Source: Deltaproteobacteria bacterium (lineage in GTDB: Bacteria > Myxococcota_A > UBA9160 > UBA4427). From it: a stretch of DNA of 64,000 nucleotides. The position numbers were made by a program, and so were the translations under genes. The stretch is taken from the NCBI GenBank assembly GCA_029261855.1, contig JAJDAN010000054.1:99233-163232 (forward strand), read 5' to 3'. The notes beneath the pieces are model-generated. The model saw nothing but the letters and a program-made list of their open reading frames with translations, was not told where the DNA came from and did no database searches. Of the stretch, positions 33,730-42,226 are shown piece after piece (the first letter of the stretch is position 1; the number at the start of each line of letters is the position of its first letter).

Positions 33730-35844
33730 TCAGCGCGAAGCGGGCGACGCCCTTCTCTTCGCCAGCTCGGCCACGAAGCTGGAGAGTTCGGGCCCCTTCT
33801 CCCGGGCGCGCCGGCTGAGGTCGCTGTCGGCGTCCCCGAAGAAGGTGTTGCGTTGGCGCCGGTCCCGGACGAGCGCCTGCAGCGCCGTGCGGACGTAGGT
33901 GTGAAGTTCGCCGGCCGACACGCGGCCGTTGCCGTCGCGGTCCGCCCAGCCACGCATGCCCCCGAGCGCCAGGTAGCTGAAGGCGGGTCGCGCGGCGCCG
34001 GGCAGCGGCCCCGCGTATTCGTCGTTGCGGGCCGCCGTGAAGAGCGTCATGCGCGGGTCCGAAGCTTCGCTCTCGACCGTCACGACCAGAGGCTGGAGAC
34101 CGGCCACGAGCTGCTCGCCGTCCGCGGCCCGGCCCGAGAAGCAGGCGTCGAGTAGCACGCGGATGTGCTCGGCCTCGCTGCCCGCGAGACGCTTCAGCAC
34201 GTCCTTGCGCGAAAGGCTGCGGGCCTGGATGCTGCGCGCCTTCTGCTGCGCGTCGAAGCCCACGAGCAGACCGTCCTTGGCGTCGCGCGACGGTGCGCCA
34301 TGGCCGATGAACACGAACCACAAGGTGCCGTCGTCTCCCACCTGACGCGCGGCTTCGTCGACGGCCCACTGCACGTCCTCGCGGGTCGCGTCCGCGTCGA
34401 GCAGCAACGACACACGCTCGACGGGCACGCCGCGGGTCCGCACCAGGTACTCGTACCAGGCGGTCGCGTTCTCGGACGCGCCGGCGATCTTCGCGACGTT
34501 CGCATAGCGCTCGATGCCGACGATGACCGCCGCGTCCTCGTTGGCTTCGCCCGTCGCCTTGGCGGGCCGCGTCAGGTCGGGCCAGCGCAGGCGCACATCG
34601 TAGGCCGACCGCGCGCGCGCGACGCCCGCCGACTGGAAGCGGCCTTCCTTCCAGAGGCCCGTGCGCGTGACGCCCTGGGCGGTCTTCTCACTGCCGCGGC
34701 CGTCGCGATTGCCGAGGCGCCAGCCGCCTTCATAACGCGAGCCGTCGGGATGGCTCCAGACACCGTGGCCGTCGGGCCGGGCTCCGCGGAAGCTGCCCGC
34801 GTAGAGGCTGCCGTCCTTCCAGCGATAGCGACCCTCTCCGTCCCGGCAATTGCCGGCGAGACAGCCGCTCTTCCGCTTCGAGTTGGCCTTCCAGGTGGCC
34901 ACGGCATTGGGGGTCGCGATCACCCGACGCCCCCAGCGGTCGCCGTTTTCCCAGCGACCCGAATCCACGCGGCCGTCGGGATGGGTGAGCGAGCCCCGGC
35001 CGTGGGGCTTGCCGTTGCGGAAGCTGCCCGCGTACTCGCGACCGTCGTCGTAGACGAAGCGGCCGGACCCGTCCCAGCAGTTGCCGCTGACACAGCCCGT
35101 GCCTCCCGCGATCAACCCCTGCGCGCCGACTCCGCCCTCGGCCCCCATGTACTTGCCGCGCACCCAACGACCCTGGCGCTTGCCGCCACCGGCGCCGTAC
35201 CAGGTGCCTTCCCCGTGCTCGACGTCGTTGCGGAAGCCGCCGACGTAGCGATCGCCGTTGCCGAAGGTCAGCGTGCCGCGGCCGTGGCGCTGTTCCTTGC
35301 GGAAGACGCCCACGTAGCGGTCGCCGTTCGTATAGCCGCGCACACCGGCGCTGGTCGGCTCGCCCCGATTCCAGGACCCCACATAGCGGCCGTCGGCGTA
35401 GGTCTGCACCCCGTAGCCATGGCGCAGATCGCCGACCCAGTTTCCTTCGTAGCGCCTACCGTCGGGCCAGGTCTGCACGCCCTTGCCCTGACGCCGGCCG
35501 TTCACGAACGTGCCCTCGTAGTTGCTGCCGTCGCGCTGCAGCCGAAGCCCCTGGCCGTTCACGCAGTTGCCGCGAAGGCAGCCTTCCGTGGGACCGCGCC
35601 GCTTCTTCGGGGTCGCGCGCGCTGCGGGTTTCGACGTGCGCTTCTTCTGGTCTTGGGGCGCGGCGATGCGCCCGTGCGACTGCACGAGGGCGCCGTCTTT
35701 CCAGACACCCTTTTCGAGCGACCCGTCCGCATGCCGCCAGGTGCCGCGGCCGTCCTGGCAGTTGCCCCACACGCAGTCGGCCGCAGCCGGCACAGCCAGC
35801 AGCAGCGAGACGAGCAAACCTGTGGGCACCAGCACCCCACGCAT
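33730..35844 (-). CDS. Secreted MORN-repeat protein with caspase-like (C14) domain and EF-hand
   Basis: 704 residues from the ATG at 35844; a signal peptide ends near PAAADC. Around a dozen MORN repeats (pattern GxxYxGxWxxGxxxGxG, for example DGRRYEGNWVGDLRHGYG) fill residues 30-420, interrupted by three Cys-containing GCLxGNC units. A caspase-fold domain follows (about 455-690) with catalytic His515 in FIGHGAPS and Cys568 in LLDACFSG. A canonical EF-hand loop DRDGNGRVSAGE lies at residues 635-646, suggesting calcium control as in metacaspases. It is paired with the DUF4384 lipoprotein gene. Confidence 0.85.
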   Translation of the reverse strand: MRGVLVPTGLLVSLLLAVPAAADCVWGNCQDGRGTWRHADGSLEKGVWKDGALVQSHGRIAAPQDQKKRTSKPAARATPKKRRGPTEGCLRGNCVNGQGLRLQRDGSNYEGTFVNGRRQGKGVQTWPDGRRYEGNWVGDLRHGYGVQTYADGRYVGSWNRGEPTSAGVRGYTNGDRYVGVFRKEQRHGRGTLTFGNGDRYVGGFRNDVEHGEGTWYGAGGGKRQGRWVRGKYMGAEGGVGAQGLIAGGTGCVSGNCWDGSGRFVYDDGREYAGSFRNGKPHGRGSLTHPDGRVDSGRWENGDRWGRRVIATPNAVATWKANSKRKSGCLAGNCRDGEGRYRWKDGSLYAGSFRGARPDGHGVWSHPDGSRYEGGWRLGNRDGRGSEKTAQGVTRTGLWKEGRFQSAGVARARSAYDVRLRWPDLTRPAKATGEANEDAAVIVGIERYANVAKIAGASENATAWYEYLVRTRGVPVERVSLLLDADATREDVQWAVDEAARQVGDDGTLWFVFIGHGAPSRDAKDGLLVGFDAQQKARSIQARSLSRKDVLKRLAGSEAEHIRVLLDACFSGRAADGEQLVAGLQPLVVTVESEASDPRMTLFTAARNDEYAGPLPGAARPAFSYLALGGMRGWADRDGNGRVSAGELHTYVRTALQALVRDRRQRNTFFGDADSDLSRRAREKGPELSSFVAELAKRRASPASR

Positions 35845-36018
35845 GGGCCGGAAGTCCTCCAAAGACGCTTCGCCTGTATCGGCAGACCCGGGGCTCAGCC
35901 CCAGTCCACGCACACGCCGGCAACGGATCGGCAAGTCACTGGCAGATCACCCGCAATCGCACCCGTCCTGGCAAACCGGGTCTGGATCTCGCGAGCCATT
36001 CGGCCGATACGAGCGAAC

Positions 36019-37299
36019 GTGGGGAGCCCCGATCTAAACGATCATCTCGACCGTCTCGAGGATGCCGCGCCGACTGTGCGGCCGAGCGACGCATCGGTCT
36101 CGGTCCGGCTGACGTACTCGTCGCTGAAGGAAGCCCAGAAGGTCTTCGCGGAAAGCCTGCGACGCGGCGCACTCTTCGTCACCGGCGAATTCGAATGGCA
36201 GCCCGGCCAGCACGTGCAGCTTCACGTCGACCTGCCCTTCTGCGGCCGTTCGCTCGAAATCGCAGGCATCGTGGCGGCCGTACGCCCGACCGCTCTCGCC
36301 CACGACGACGAAGAAGCCGGGATCGCGCTGCAGCTGCGCACTCCGCTCGCCGCACTTCGCAGCGAGCTCGAAGAAGCCACCGGCGCCTGGTTCGGCACCC
36401 CCGACGAGCCCCCCGCGCATGGAGACCGGCGCGCGACGCCGCGTGGCCCCGCCCATGGCCTGGCCACCCTCGTCGTCCGCGGGTCGCGCTTCCCCGCCGA
36501 GATGTTGAACCTGAGCTACGGCGGCATGCTCGTCCTGCTCGAAGGCCTCGACCTCGGGCTGGGCGGCAGTGGCACCGCCGTGCTGCAACACCCGCACACC
36601 GGCGAAGCCGTCAGCGTCGAGTGCCGCATCATCAGTCAGGCACCCTGCGATCACGGGCGCATGGCAGCGGGCATCCAGTTCCACTACCCGGCGCGTCGCA
36701 TCGACGAGGTGATGGCCTTCATCGACGACCTGCAGGGCCTGCAGCACGCGAAAGAGCTGGCCCAGGTGAGGGGATCTCTCGGCGACGCACCGCTCGAGGA
36801 CGTCATCCAAACCCTCGCCGGCGCATCCAGCGAAGGAACCCTGCGCGTTTCCTGCGGCGACGAAGAAGGCATCCTCATCCACCGCGACGGCCAGATCGTC
36901 CACGCGGCCACCGGTCTCGTTTCCGGTATGAAGGCGGTCAGTCGCCTGCTGCTCTGGAGCGAGGGGCGCTTCGCCTACCAGGCTTCGATCGACCCCTTCG
37001 AGGCGACCACCGAGCCCCTCCCCATCGAAGCCGCCCTGCTTTCGGCGACGGTGAACCGCGACGAAGCCGTGCGTCACGGCATCGCGGCGTTCCACCCGGA
37101 CGACATCTTCGACGTGAACACCGACCTGCTCGACCAGGTCGACAGCAAGCTCGAAGACGTCCACCGCGAGATCGCCGATCACGTGCGGATGGGCTTCCCG
37201 CTCGGGGCCATCCTCGACATCCTCGTTCAGGGAGACGGCGTCATCTACAAGGCGCTGGTCGAGCTGCTGGAAAGCGGCGTGGTGGCGCGCAGCAACTAG
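36019..37299 (+). CDS. Double PilZ-like plus DUF4388 (PATAN) protein
   Basis: 426 residues if GTG 36019 is the start; the frame remains open upstream so the start is provisional. Residues about 15-115 form a PilZ-like domain of the myxobacterial type (SLRRGALFVTGEFEWQPGQ). Residues about 135-225 form a second PilZ domain with DRRATPR and NLSYGG, close to the c-di-GMP-binding RxxxR and (D/N)xSxxG. Residues about 250-420 fit DUF4388, a signalling dimer module. Probably a c-di-GMP receptor acting in surface behaviour. Confidence 0.8.
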   Translation: MGSPDLNDHLDRLEDAAPTVRPSDASVSVRLTYSSLKEAQKVFAESLRRGALFVTGEFEWQPGQHVQLHVDLPFCGRSLEIAGIVAAVRPTALAHDDEEAGIALQLRTPLAALRSELEEATGAWFGTPDEPPAHGDRRATPRGPAHGLATLVVRGSRFPAEMLNLSYGGMLVLLEGLDLGLGGSGTAVLQHPHTGEAVSVECRIISQAPCDHGRMAAGIQFHYPARRIDEVMAFIDDLQGLQHAKELAQVRGSLGDAPLEDVIQTLAGASSEGTLRVSCGDEEGILIHRDGQIVHAATGLVSGMKAVSRLLLWSEGRFAYQASIDPFEATTEPLPIEAALLSATVNRDEAVRHGIAAFHPDDIFDVNTDLLDQVDSKLEDVHREIADHVRMGFPLGAILDILVQGDGVIYKALVELLESGVVARSN

Positions 37300-37319
37300 C
37301 TGCGATCAGCGTCGTCTGC

Positions 37320-37751
37320 CTAGGCCTTCGCGGCCTCGCGCATGCGGTGCAGCTCTTCCCAGCCGAGATACGACTGCAGGCCGTCGTCGTTGTAGAACAG
37401 CACCGGCCCGTCGCAGATGAACAGATACTCGGTGTCTTCGAGGGCCGTCGTCGCGCCGTGCAGCACGCCGTTCGGCTCGTAGTCGTAGTCGCCGACATCG
37501 AGCACGCCGTCGCGGACCTGCAGCTTGCCCTTCAGGATGAAGGTGTGCGCCGCGGACAGATGCTTGTGGGGCGCCGCCGCGTAGCCCTTGTTCCAGCGGA
37601 ACAGCGCAGCCCAGCGTCCGGATTCCTCGCCGGTGTACAGCACCTTGATCCAGGCCATGTCCTTTTCCGTCTCGATCCAAGGCTCGTCGGCGCGGACGAT
37701 GATGTCAGCAAGCTGATCGTTGATCGGCGTGACGTCTTGCAAGAGACCCAT
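37320..37751 (-). CDS. Cupin-domain protein
   Basis: 143 residues. A single cupin barrel with HKHLSAAHTFILKGKL as motif 1 (His, His, Glu position replaced by Thr-Phe region) and a second motif near PNGVLHGATT. Resembles ChrR-like or dihydroxyacetophenone-dioxygenase-like cupins, which bind a metal in the cytoplasm. Substrate unknown. Convergent with the PilZ gene across 20 bp. Confidence 0.8.
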   Translation of the reverse strand: MGLLQDVTPINDQLADIIVRADEPWIETEKDMAWIKVLYTGEESGRWAALFRWNKGYAAAPHKHLSAAHTFILKGKLQVRDGVLDVGDYDYEPNGVLHGATTALEDTEYLFICDGPVLFYNDDGLQSYLGWEELHRMREAAKA

Positions 37752-38180
37752 GGCGTTTCTCCTCGGCTCGTGGCGTCGCGATCGGATGCGCGACGTCCCG
37801 GCAGTGTATCAGGGCGACGGCGGAGCCGGGACCATGGCCACCTGGCTCATGCCTTCGGCGACGAGGCGCTCGCCGGACCAGACCTGGGTGCGGCCGACCG
37901 CATAGCCTGCGTTGCTGACGGGTACAGACGTACGCGCGTTGAGCCGCCCTCCCCGGCCGCGAAAGCCGTTGCCCCCCCAGCAGAAGATGGCCCCGGCCTG
38001 GGTCCAGTATTCACCTCCGATTCACGGTACGAATTCGCCCAAGGGATGCGAGAATCAACCGCGTACAACCTAGGTCTCGTGGTACAAATCACGAACGTTC
38101 ATCGCGAAGCCAATACGCTGCTGGGAGTCGGACCACCGGACATCGCAAACCTTCAGCAGCGCCACACGCAAGGACACCAA
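37752..38180. other. Intergenic stretch holding a detached 3' copy of the thioesterase gene
   Basis: 429 bases without a complete gene. Positions 37809-37945 duplicate the end of the thioesterase gene found at 40660. The other 290 bases show no gene, RNA or hairpin that I can support; composition becomes more AT-rich from about 38030 on. Confidence 0.6.
37809..37945 (-). pseudogene. Detached 3' fragment of the thioesterase gene (repeat copy A)
   Basis: 137 bp matching 40660-40796 with three differences (37814, 37926, 37932). It encodes the last 45 residues of the thioesterase including its stop codon, on the same strand, but no upstream coding sequence follows. Together with copy B it brackets a 2.7-kb three-gene module. 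Confidence 0.9.
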
Positions 38181-38897
38181 GTGGACGACAGCATCCAAAA
38201 GCTCCTCGAGTACGGCACCGGAGGCGTCATTCTGTTCGTCACGGTCGTTGTGATCGTGACCGTCTGGAAGACTACGAAGTCCAGGTGGATTCGCGGCTCG
38301 CTAGTCGGCTTTCTGGCGGTGGGTTTCACGCTTCTCCTTATCCAGCCCTCGCAGCCCTCCGGCCCGGCGGTAGCAGTCGGGCAAAGTAGCGGCTTCGTCC
38401 AGGTCTCACCGGGCATCTCACTGAGGCTCATGAACGTCGCGACCCTGAGGCGTGATCTGAACGAGAACCTCAAGACCTTCGGACGGCAGGAAACGCGCCG
38501 AATGCTCGCCACTGCGCTAGATGAGCTCGCTCTCGAGTTCGACGAGAACTCGGCCCTTTGCATGAGTTCCGCCGAGTTCGACGCGGCGATCAGGGCGCTC
38601 AACGAGGCGTCGAGCGCTCAGATCCTGGATCGCCCGTTCGCGTTCATTCGTGTGATGAGTGACGGAATCGAACTCGACAGGTATGAGAACATCCCGTTCC
38701 GGTCAGAAGACGTACTCTCGATACAGAGAAGCGGGGGGGAAAGAACGGGCATCAAGATTGTAGAGCCGCGTCGTGCGATACGGTCGCGACTCCAGCTCCA
38801 GGACGTCGTCATCATTCGCGCGAATCACCCGCCGACAAACGAAGACTTCACGGGAGCCGGGAGGTTCGCGCGCGTGCTGCCTGAGTGCTCACGGTAG
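38181..38897 (+). CDS. Membrane protein of unknown function
   Basis: 238 residues from GTG 38181, selected because AAGGA stands seven bases upstream; the frame is open to an ATG at 38046. Two transmembrane helices near the N-terminus (GVILFVTVVVIVTVW and GSLVGFLAVGFTLLLI) precede an extracytoplasmic region of about 170 residues containing AQILDRPFAFI. That stretch resembles part of the protein encoded at 39749-40450 on the other strand. Function not recognised. Lower GC than flanking core genes, so probably acquired. Confidence 0.65.
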   Translation: MDDSIQKLLEYGTGGVILFVTVVVIVTVWKTTKSRWIRGSLVGFLAVGFTLLLIQPSQPSGPAVAVGQSSGFVQVSPGISLRLMNVATLRRDLNENLKTFGRQETRRMLATALDELALEFDENSALCMSSAEFDAAIRALNEASSAQILDRPFAFIRVMSDGIELDRYENIPFRSEDVLSIQRSGGERTGIKIVEPRRAIRSRLQLQDVVIIRANHPPTNEDFTGAGRFARVLPECSR

Positions 38898-39752
38898 TGC
38901 CAGAACAACGACCTCTCGAGCAGACCGACGAATGCCCCAGAGGTTGCGGACTTCTCCCTGCCGATCCCACGCAACCCCCTGACCGCTGATTGGCGCGGCG
39001 ATCTTCTCGACGACCTGAAGAACCGAGCTACCTGCGGACGAGGTCCGCAGTGCATACACTGCCGAAGCAGAGTGCCCAGTCACGAACAGGACTCCATCCT
39101 TCCACGAACCGCCGGAGTTGCTCCGTCCCCCAAACCACGCGATCAGTTCGGGGGGAAAACCGTAGCCCCTAACTCTCGCCCAACGATCATCAAATTCTAT
39201 GACCGATGTCTGCGCCGAACCGCGCCCGGGGGCCCCGCCCCTACCGTCGTAGTTTGCCACCCCGACCCACCAGCGATCATTGTGGCGGTCGACCCAAGTG
39301 ACGGACCCTTCTACGGCGCCCAAGTCATGTGACGCGATGTGCGCGAGGGTCAGCGTGTCGAAGATCTCGATTGAACTCACCATCGGGACCGAAGGGTAGT
39401 TGGAGTGGGCAGCGTAGAGCCTATCGCCGACAACGACCCCACTGTTCAGATGGACGATGGGGGTAGTGCCCGCAGCATCCCATCTTCCCACCAACTTCCC
39501 ACCGGATCGCGAGTACTTCTCGATCGACCTGTTGTCGATCGCGTAGAAGAAGTCCCGATCGACCGCAACCGCCTGCCTGGCGGCTTGCGCTCGGTAGCTG
39601 CGGATCTCCACCAGCATGGCCGATCCAGGATCGACGGATTGACCGCGAAGAATGGCGCACCCGATGAGAACAACCATGGAGCTTGCGAAACCGATTGCCC
39701 ACTTGGTGCCGCCGGGCGCCAACCGACCGTGCAGACAAGCTACGCCGGTCAC
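38889..39752 (-). CDS. Exported beta-propeller-like protein
   Basis: 287 residues. The N-terminal hydrophobic segment ends VLIGC, a possible lipobox near residue 32. The rest is rich in short beta-strand patterns typical of a six-bladed propeller: VVVGDRLYAAHSNYP, SSIEIFDTLTLAHIAS, GSVTWVDRHNDRWWVGV, FVTGHSASAVYAL. This matches a conserved but functionally vague secreted family. The GTG start overlaps the previous gene's stop by 4 nt, so the two form an operon. It overlaps the convergent gene at 38181 by 9 bp. Confidence 0.75.
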   Translation of the reverse strand: MTGVACLHGRLAPGGTKWAIGFASSMVVLIGCAILRGQSVDPGSAMLVEIRSYRAQAARQAVAVDRDFFYAIDNRSIEKYSRSGGKLVGRWDAAGTTPIVHLNSGVVVGDRLYAAHSNYPSVPMVSSIEIFDTLTLAHIASHDLGAVEGSVTWVDRHNDRWWVGVANYDGRGGAPGRGSAQTSVIEFDDRWARVRGYGFPPELIAWFGGRSNSGGSWKDGVLFVTGHSASAVYALRTSSAGSSVLQVVEKIAAPISGQGVAWDRQGEVRNLWGIRRSAREVVVLALP

Positions 39753-40450
39753 TGCTCCTCGCAGCGCACGACTACGGTGCGACCTCCCGGACCCGGCCTT
39801 TGAAGAATTCGCTCGATGTTGAGGCGACGAAGGTGAGCGAACTCAAGGAGATCGATTTCAGAGTCAGAGAGCGACTGCCCCTCTAAGTAGTACCGGCTGT
39901 CGGCATCGGCTGCCGCCTGGAAGTCGAACCCAAAAGCAAGCTCGGCGAACGGTGTGTCGAGAATCTGATCTCGTGCAGCAGTTCCATATCGGCTCTCGAC
40001 ACTCGCGACCAGGCGCCGCCAGTCTTCCGTGCTCAACTTTCCGACATCGATTTCACCACTTTCGAGGATCCTGGCCTCATCGAACGCTTGCGCGCGACGA
40101 AAGATGTCCGCGAGTATCTGTGGCTCATTTCCAAACCGCTCGGCGTGCGCGGGCCAGGAACTCCCAAGCGGGCTCGTCGTCTCCGCCAGCGTGTGAATTC
40201 CGCGTAGATGAACCCTCAGACCCTCGTCCTCCGACAAGATCGGAATATTGGTCCGCCCGCCATCGACTCTCAGACTCACTGCTGCCGCGCTGGAGCAGAT
40301 TCCGAGCCCCGAACTACGCGTGATCCAACCGAGCATGTCTCCGGCCGGGTCGCGCAGGAGGGGGATCAGCAACACAGCCCCGAGCGTGCCCCCCACTAAG
40401 GCCGCAAGTGAAACGCGGGCCCAAGAGCGGTCGCCTCTACTACGGCCCAT
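39749..40450 (-). CDS. Membrane-anchored protein of unknown function, first gene of a two-gene operon
   Basis: 233 residues. One N-terminal transmembrane helix (VSLAALVGGTLGAVLLIPLL), then an extracytoplasmic domain. The segment RDQILDTPFAEL, followed by an acidic stretch ending SDSEIDLLEF, resembles AQILDRPFAFI and the following residues in the gene at 38181, suggesting distant paralogy. No family recognised. It is coupled to the propeller gene. Confidence 0.68.
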   Translation of the reverse strand: MGRSRGDRSWARVSLAALVGGTLGAVLLIPLLRDPAGDMLGWITRSSGLGICSSAAAVSLRVDGGRTNIPILSEDEGLRVHLRGIHTLAETTSPLGSSWPAHAERFGNEPQILADIFRRAQAFDEARILESGEIDVGKLSTEDWRRLVASVESRYGTAARDQILDTPFAELAFGFDFQAAADADSRYYLEGQSLSDSEIDLLEFAHLRRLNIERILQRPGPGGRTVVVRCEEQ

Positions 40451-40659
40451 CGGCCTGCCACTCGATGATGTCGTCAGCTTGAATGAACATGATGGGTCCT
40501 TCGACTGCTGCAGATCCGAGTATCCCGCGTAATCTCAAGAAGCGCGCGCGGCATCGAACTGCTTTGAACTTCAACACCCCAGTCCGAGGCGATTCCCCCT
40601 CACAGCAGGCCGTGCGCTCCTCGGGGTCTGCCGAAGCATCAGGTGCACTGGATGGCGGG

Positions 40660-40796
40660 TCAGGACGACGGCGGAGCCGGGACCATGGCCACCTGGCTCA
40701 TGCCTTCGGCGACGAGGCGCTCGCCGGACCAGACCTGGGTGCGGCCGACCGCATAGCCTGCGTTGCTGACGGGTACCGACGTCCGCGCGTTGAGCC
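40660..40796. repeat. 137-bp direct repeat copy B (3' end of the intact thioesterase gene)
   Basis: Same orientation as copy A at 37809-37945, 134 of 137 positions identical, spaced 2851 bp. This copy is contiguous with the remainder of the thioesterase gene, so it is the functional one. Confidence 0.95.
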
Positions 40797-41649
40797 AGCC
40801 GCTCGGCGATTGCTCGTCGGCCTCGAGCGACGGCGCCTCGGGGGCATAGAACCAGGCCGTCAGGTCGAGGGACGGCATGATCACGGGCCACGGCCCGCTG
40901 ATGTCGACCCCGTTTGCGAGGATGGCCGCTGGGGCCACGAAGATGTCGATCGCCATCAAAGCCATCGCGGCCCGCACGGCGAGATCCTGCGACGCCGTGG
41001 CCGGCCACTGATTGCGGATGTGCCAGTCGGGCCCATCGATGTTGGGCAGGTCCGCATCGCCCGCCTCGCCGCGGTAGCCGACCCGCCGCATGAGCGGAGG
41101 CGCCTCGAAGCCGGCCGCTTCGATGAAGCTCGCGACGGGAGTCGGCTGGCGCAGCGGCGGCATGGGCGGCACCGCCTGGGACTGGAGCGGCGCTTCGCCG
41201 TCGATTCCGAACGCGGCGGTGAAGCGCGCCAGATCGCGGTCGCCATCGCGCAACGTCCCCGCCAGGGTGTCCACCGAACGCCCGCTTCGTTCGGTCTGCA
41301 GGTCGAGGGTCACCGCCCGGCCCAGGGGAATCGGCCGCTGAAAACGCGCGAACAGGCTCAGCGGCCGGGGCTTGTCGGTACGAGAGGAAGCCGCGACGAG
41401 CACCGCTGCAGCCGCGAAGCCGCCGAACGCCTGGCCCGGGAAGCCCTCCCATTCAGGCGCCACCGTGAGCGAGTCGCCGTCCTCGGCGATGGCCTCTCGG
41501 ATTTCGTCCCCGTAGTCGATCGGGTCTCTCCCGGGTTCGTGGCGGCGAAGGTTAGGCCATGCAACGGGTTCGGAACGAGCCCCGCTACCACTGAAACGAG
41601 CCGCCCGGTCTCCACGTGAGGTCGGGCGGCTTGCGTTTTGAGAGTCCAC
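40660..41649 (-). CDS. Acyl-CoA thioesterase-like double hot-dog protein
   Basis: 329 residues as an open frame from GTG 41649. The first hot-dog begins around APEWEGFPGQAFGG (about residue 65) and the second near IRNQWP...WFYAPEAPS; both fit the TesB-like thioesterase family. The first 40 residues have no thioesterase character and lie over the end of a recombinase remnant read in another frame. No ATG, GTG or well-placed TTG occurs between them and the domain. The native start may therefore have been lost by the insertion. Confidence 0.7.
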   Translation of the reverse strand: MDSQNASRPTSRGDRAARFSGSGARSEPVAWPNLRRHEPGRDPIDYGDEIREAIAEDGDSLTVAPEWEGFPGQAFGGFAAAAVLVAASSRTDKPRPLSLFARFQRPIPLGRAVTLDLQTERSGRSVDTLAGTLRDGDRDLARFTAAFGIDGEAPLQSQAVPPMPPLRQPTPVASFIEAAGFEAPPLMRRVGYRGEAGDADLPNIDGPDWHIRNQWPATASQDLAVRAAMALMAIDIFVAPAAILANGVDISGPWPVIMPSLDLTAWFYAPEAPSLEADEQSPSGWLNARTSVPVSNAGYAVGRTQVWSGERLVAEGMSQVAMVPAPPSS

Positions 41650-42153
41650 TCGAGAAGACCCTCGACGCGGAAGTCGCGCTCGGGATCAGGACCAACCGTC
41701 AGGCGGCGCCCCCGGAGTAGCTCCTGGAGCGCATCGCGCATGCCTTGGGGTTCTCCCTCGAACACCGCACGAAGGTCTGACACGCGCTCGGTGACGAGTT
41801 GTCGCAGACGCTGAGGAGATAAGCTCGATCGGAGTCACCTGGCTCCGCAGTCGCAGTTCGATCTCGCGCTTCTCTTCACGCAGTTGCTGAATCACGCGCG
41901 CATATGCATCCAGGTCGCCAAGCTTCGCGACCTGGCCGATCAGGTCTTCCAGCTCTGAATCGATCTCAGCCAAGCGGGTCCGGTCCGCCCCGAGGTCGCG
42001 GAGCTGACCGATCTCGACCCGTAGGGTCTCGAGCGCCCGGTCGACCGTATACAGGACGTTCTCTGGCTTCAGGACCTGCTCGCCGATCGCTTCGAGAACC
42101 CGAGCCTCGAGTCGGACCCGGCCCGCACCTCCCCGGGATTCGTGAACATTCAC
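41540..42153 (-). pseudogene. Decayed large serine recombinase, C-terminal part only
   Basis: A frame from 42153 encodes the coiled-coil part of a large serine recombinase (VLEAIGEQVLKPENVL, AEIDSELEDLIGQ, QQLREEKREIELRL). Near 41830 the homology moves to another frame (LSPQRLRQLVTERV, then FEGEPQGMRDALQELLRG and FRVEGLLEW), so there is a frameshift. The catalytic N-terminal domain is absent. This is a dead mobility gene and marks past integration at this place. Confidence 0.72.
41595..41640 (+). terminator. Candidate bidirectional rho-independent terminator
   Basis: An 8-bp perfect stem (gccgcccg at 41600-41607 with cgggcggc at 41623-41630) with a 15-base loop is followed by ttgcgtttt and preceded by a short A run. 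It lies inside the recombinase remnant and could stop transcription in either direction. Confidence 0.5.
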
Positions 42154-42226
42154 GAAACGAGCCCCACGAACGGGAGCACCGCTCTTCCTTCGCTGTCATC
42201 ACGACATGATCCGATCGCTTCAAGGG

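Noticed and set aside
34165..36018. Long plus-strand open frame ahead of the PilZ gene
   Set aside because: It is antisense to the MORN-caspase gene, whose repeats and catalytic motifs are on the minus strand; open antisense frames are expected at this GC content.
37280..37320. Terminator between the PilZ and cupin genes
   Set aside because: A 6-bp stem (cgcagc/gctgcg) spans the PilZ stop codon but no T-tract follows on either strand.
37809..40796. Integrated element with att sites in a tRNA
   Set aside because: The repeats lie in a protein gene, no tRNA is present, and no integrase lies between them.
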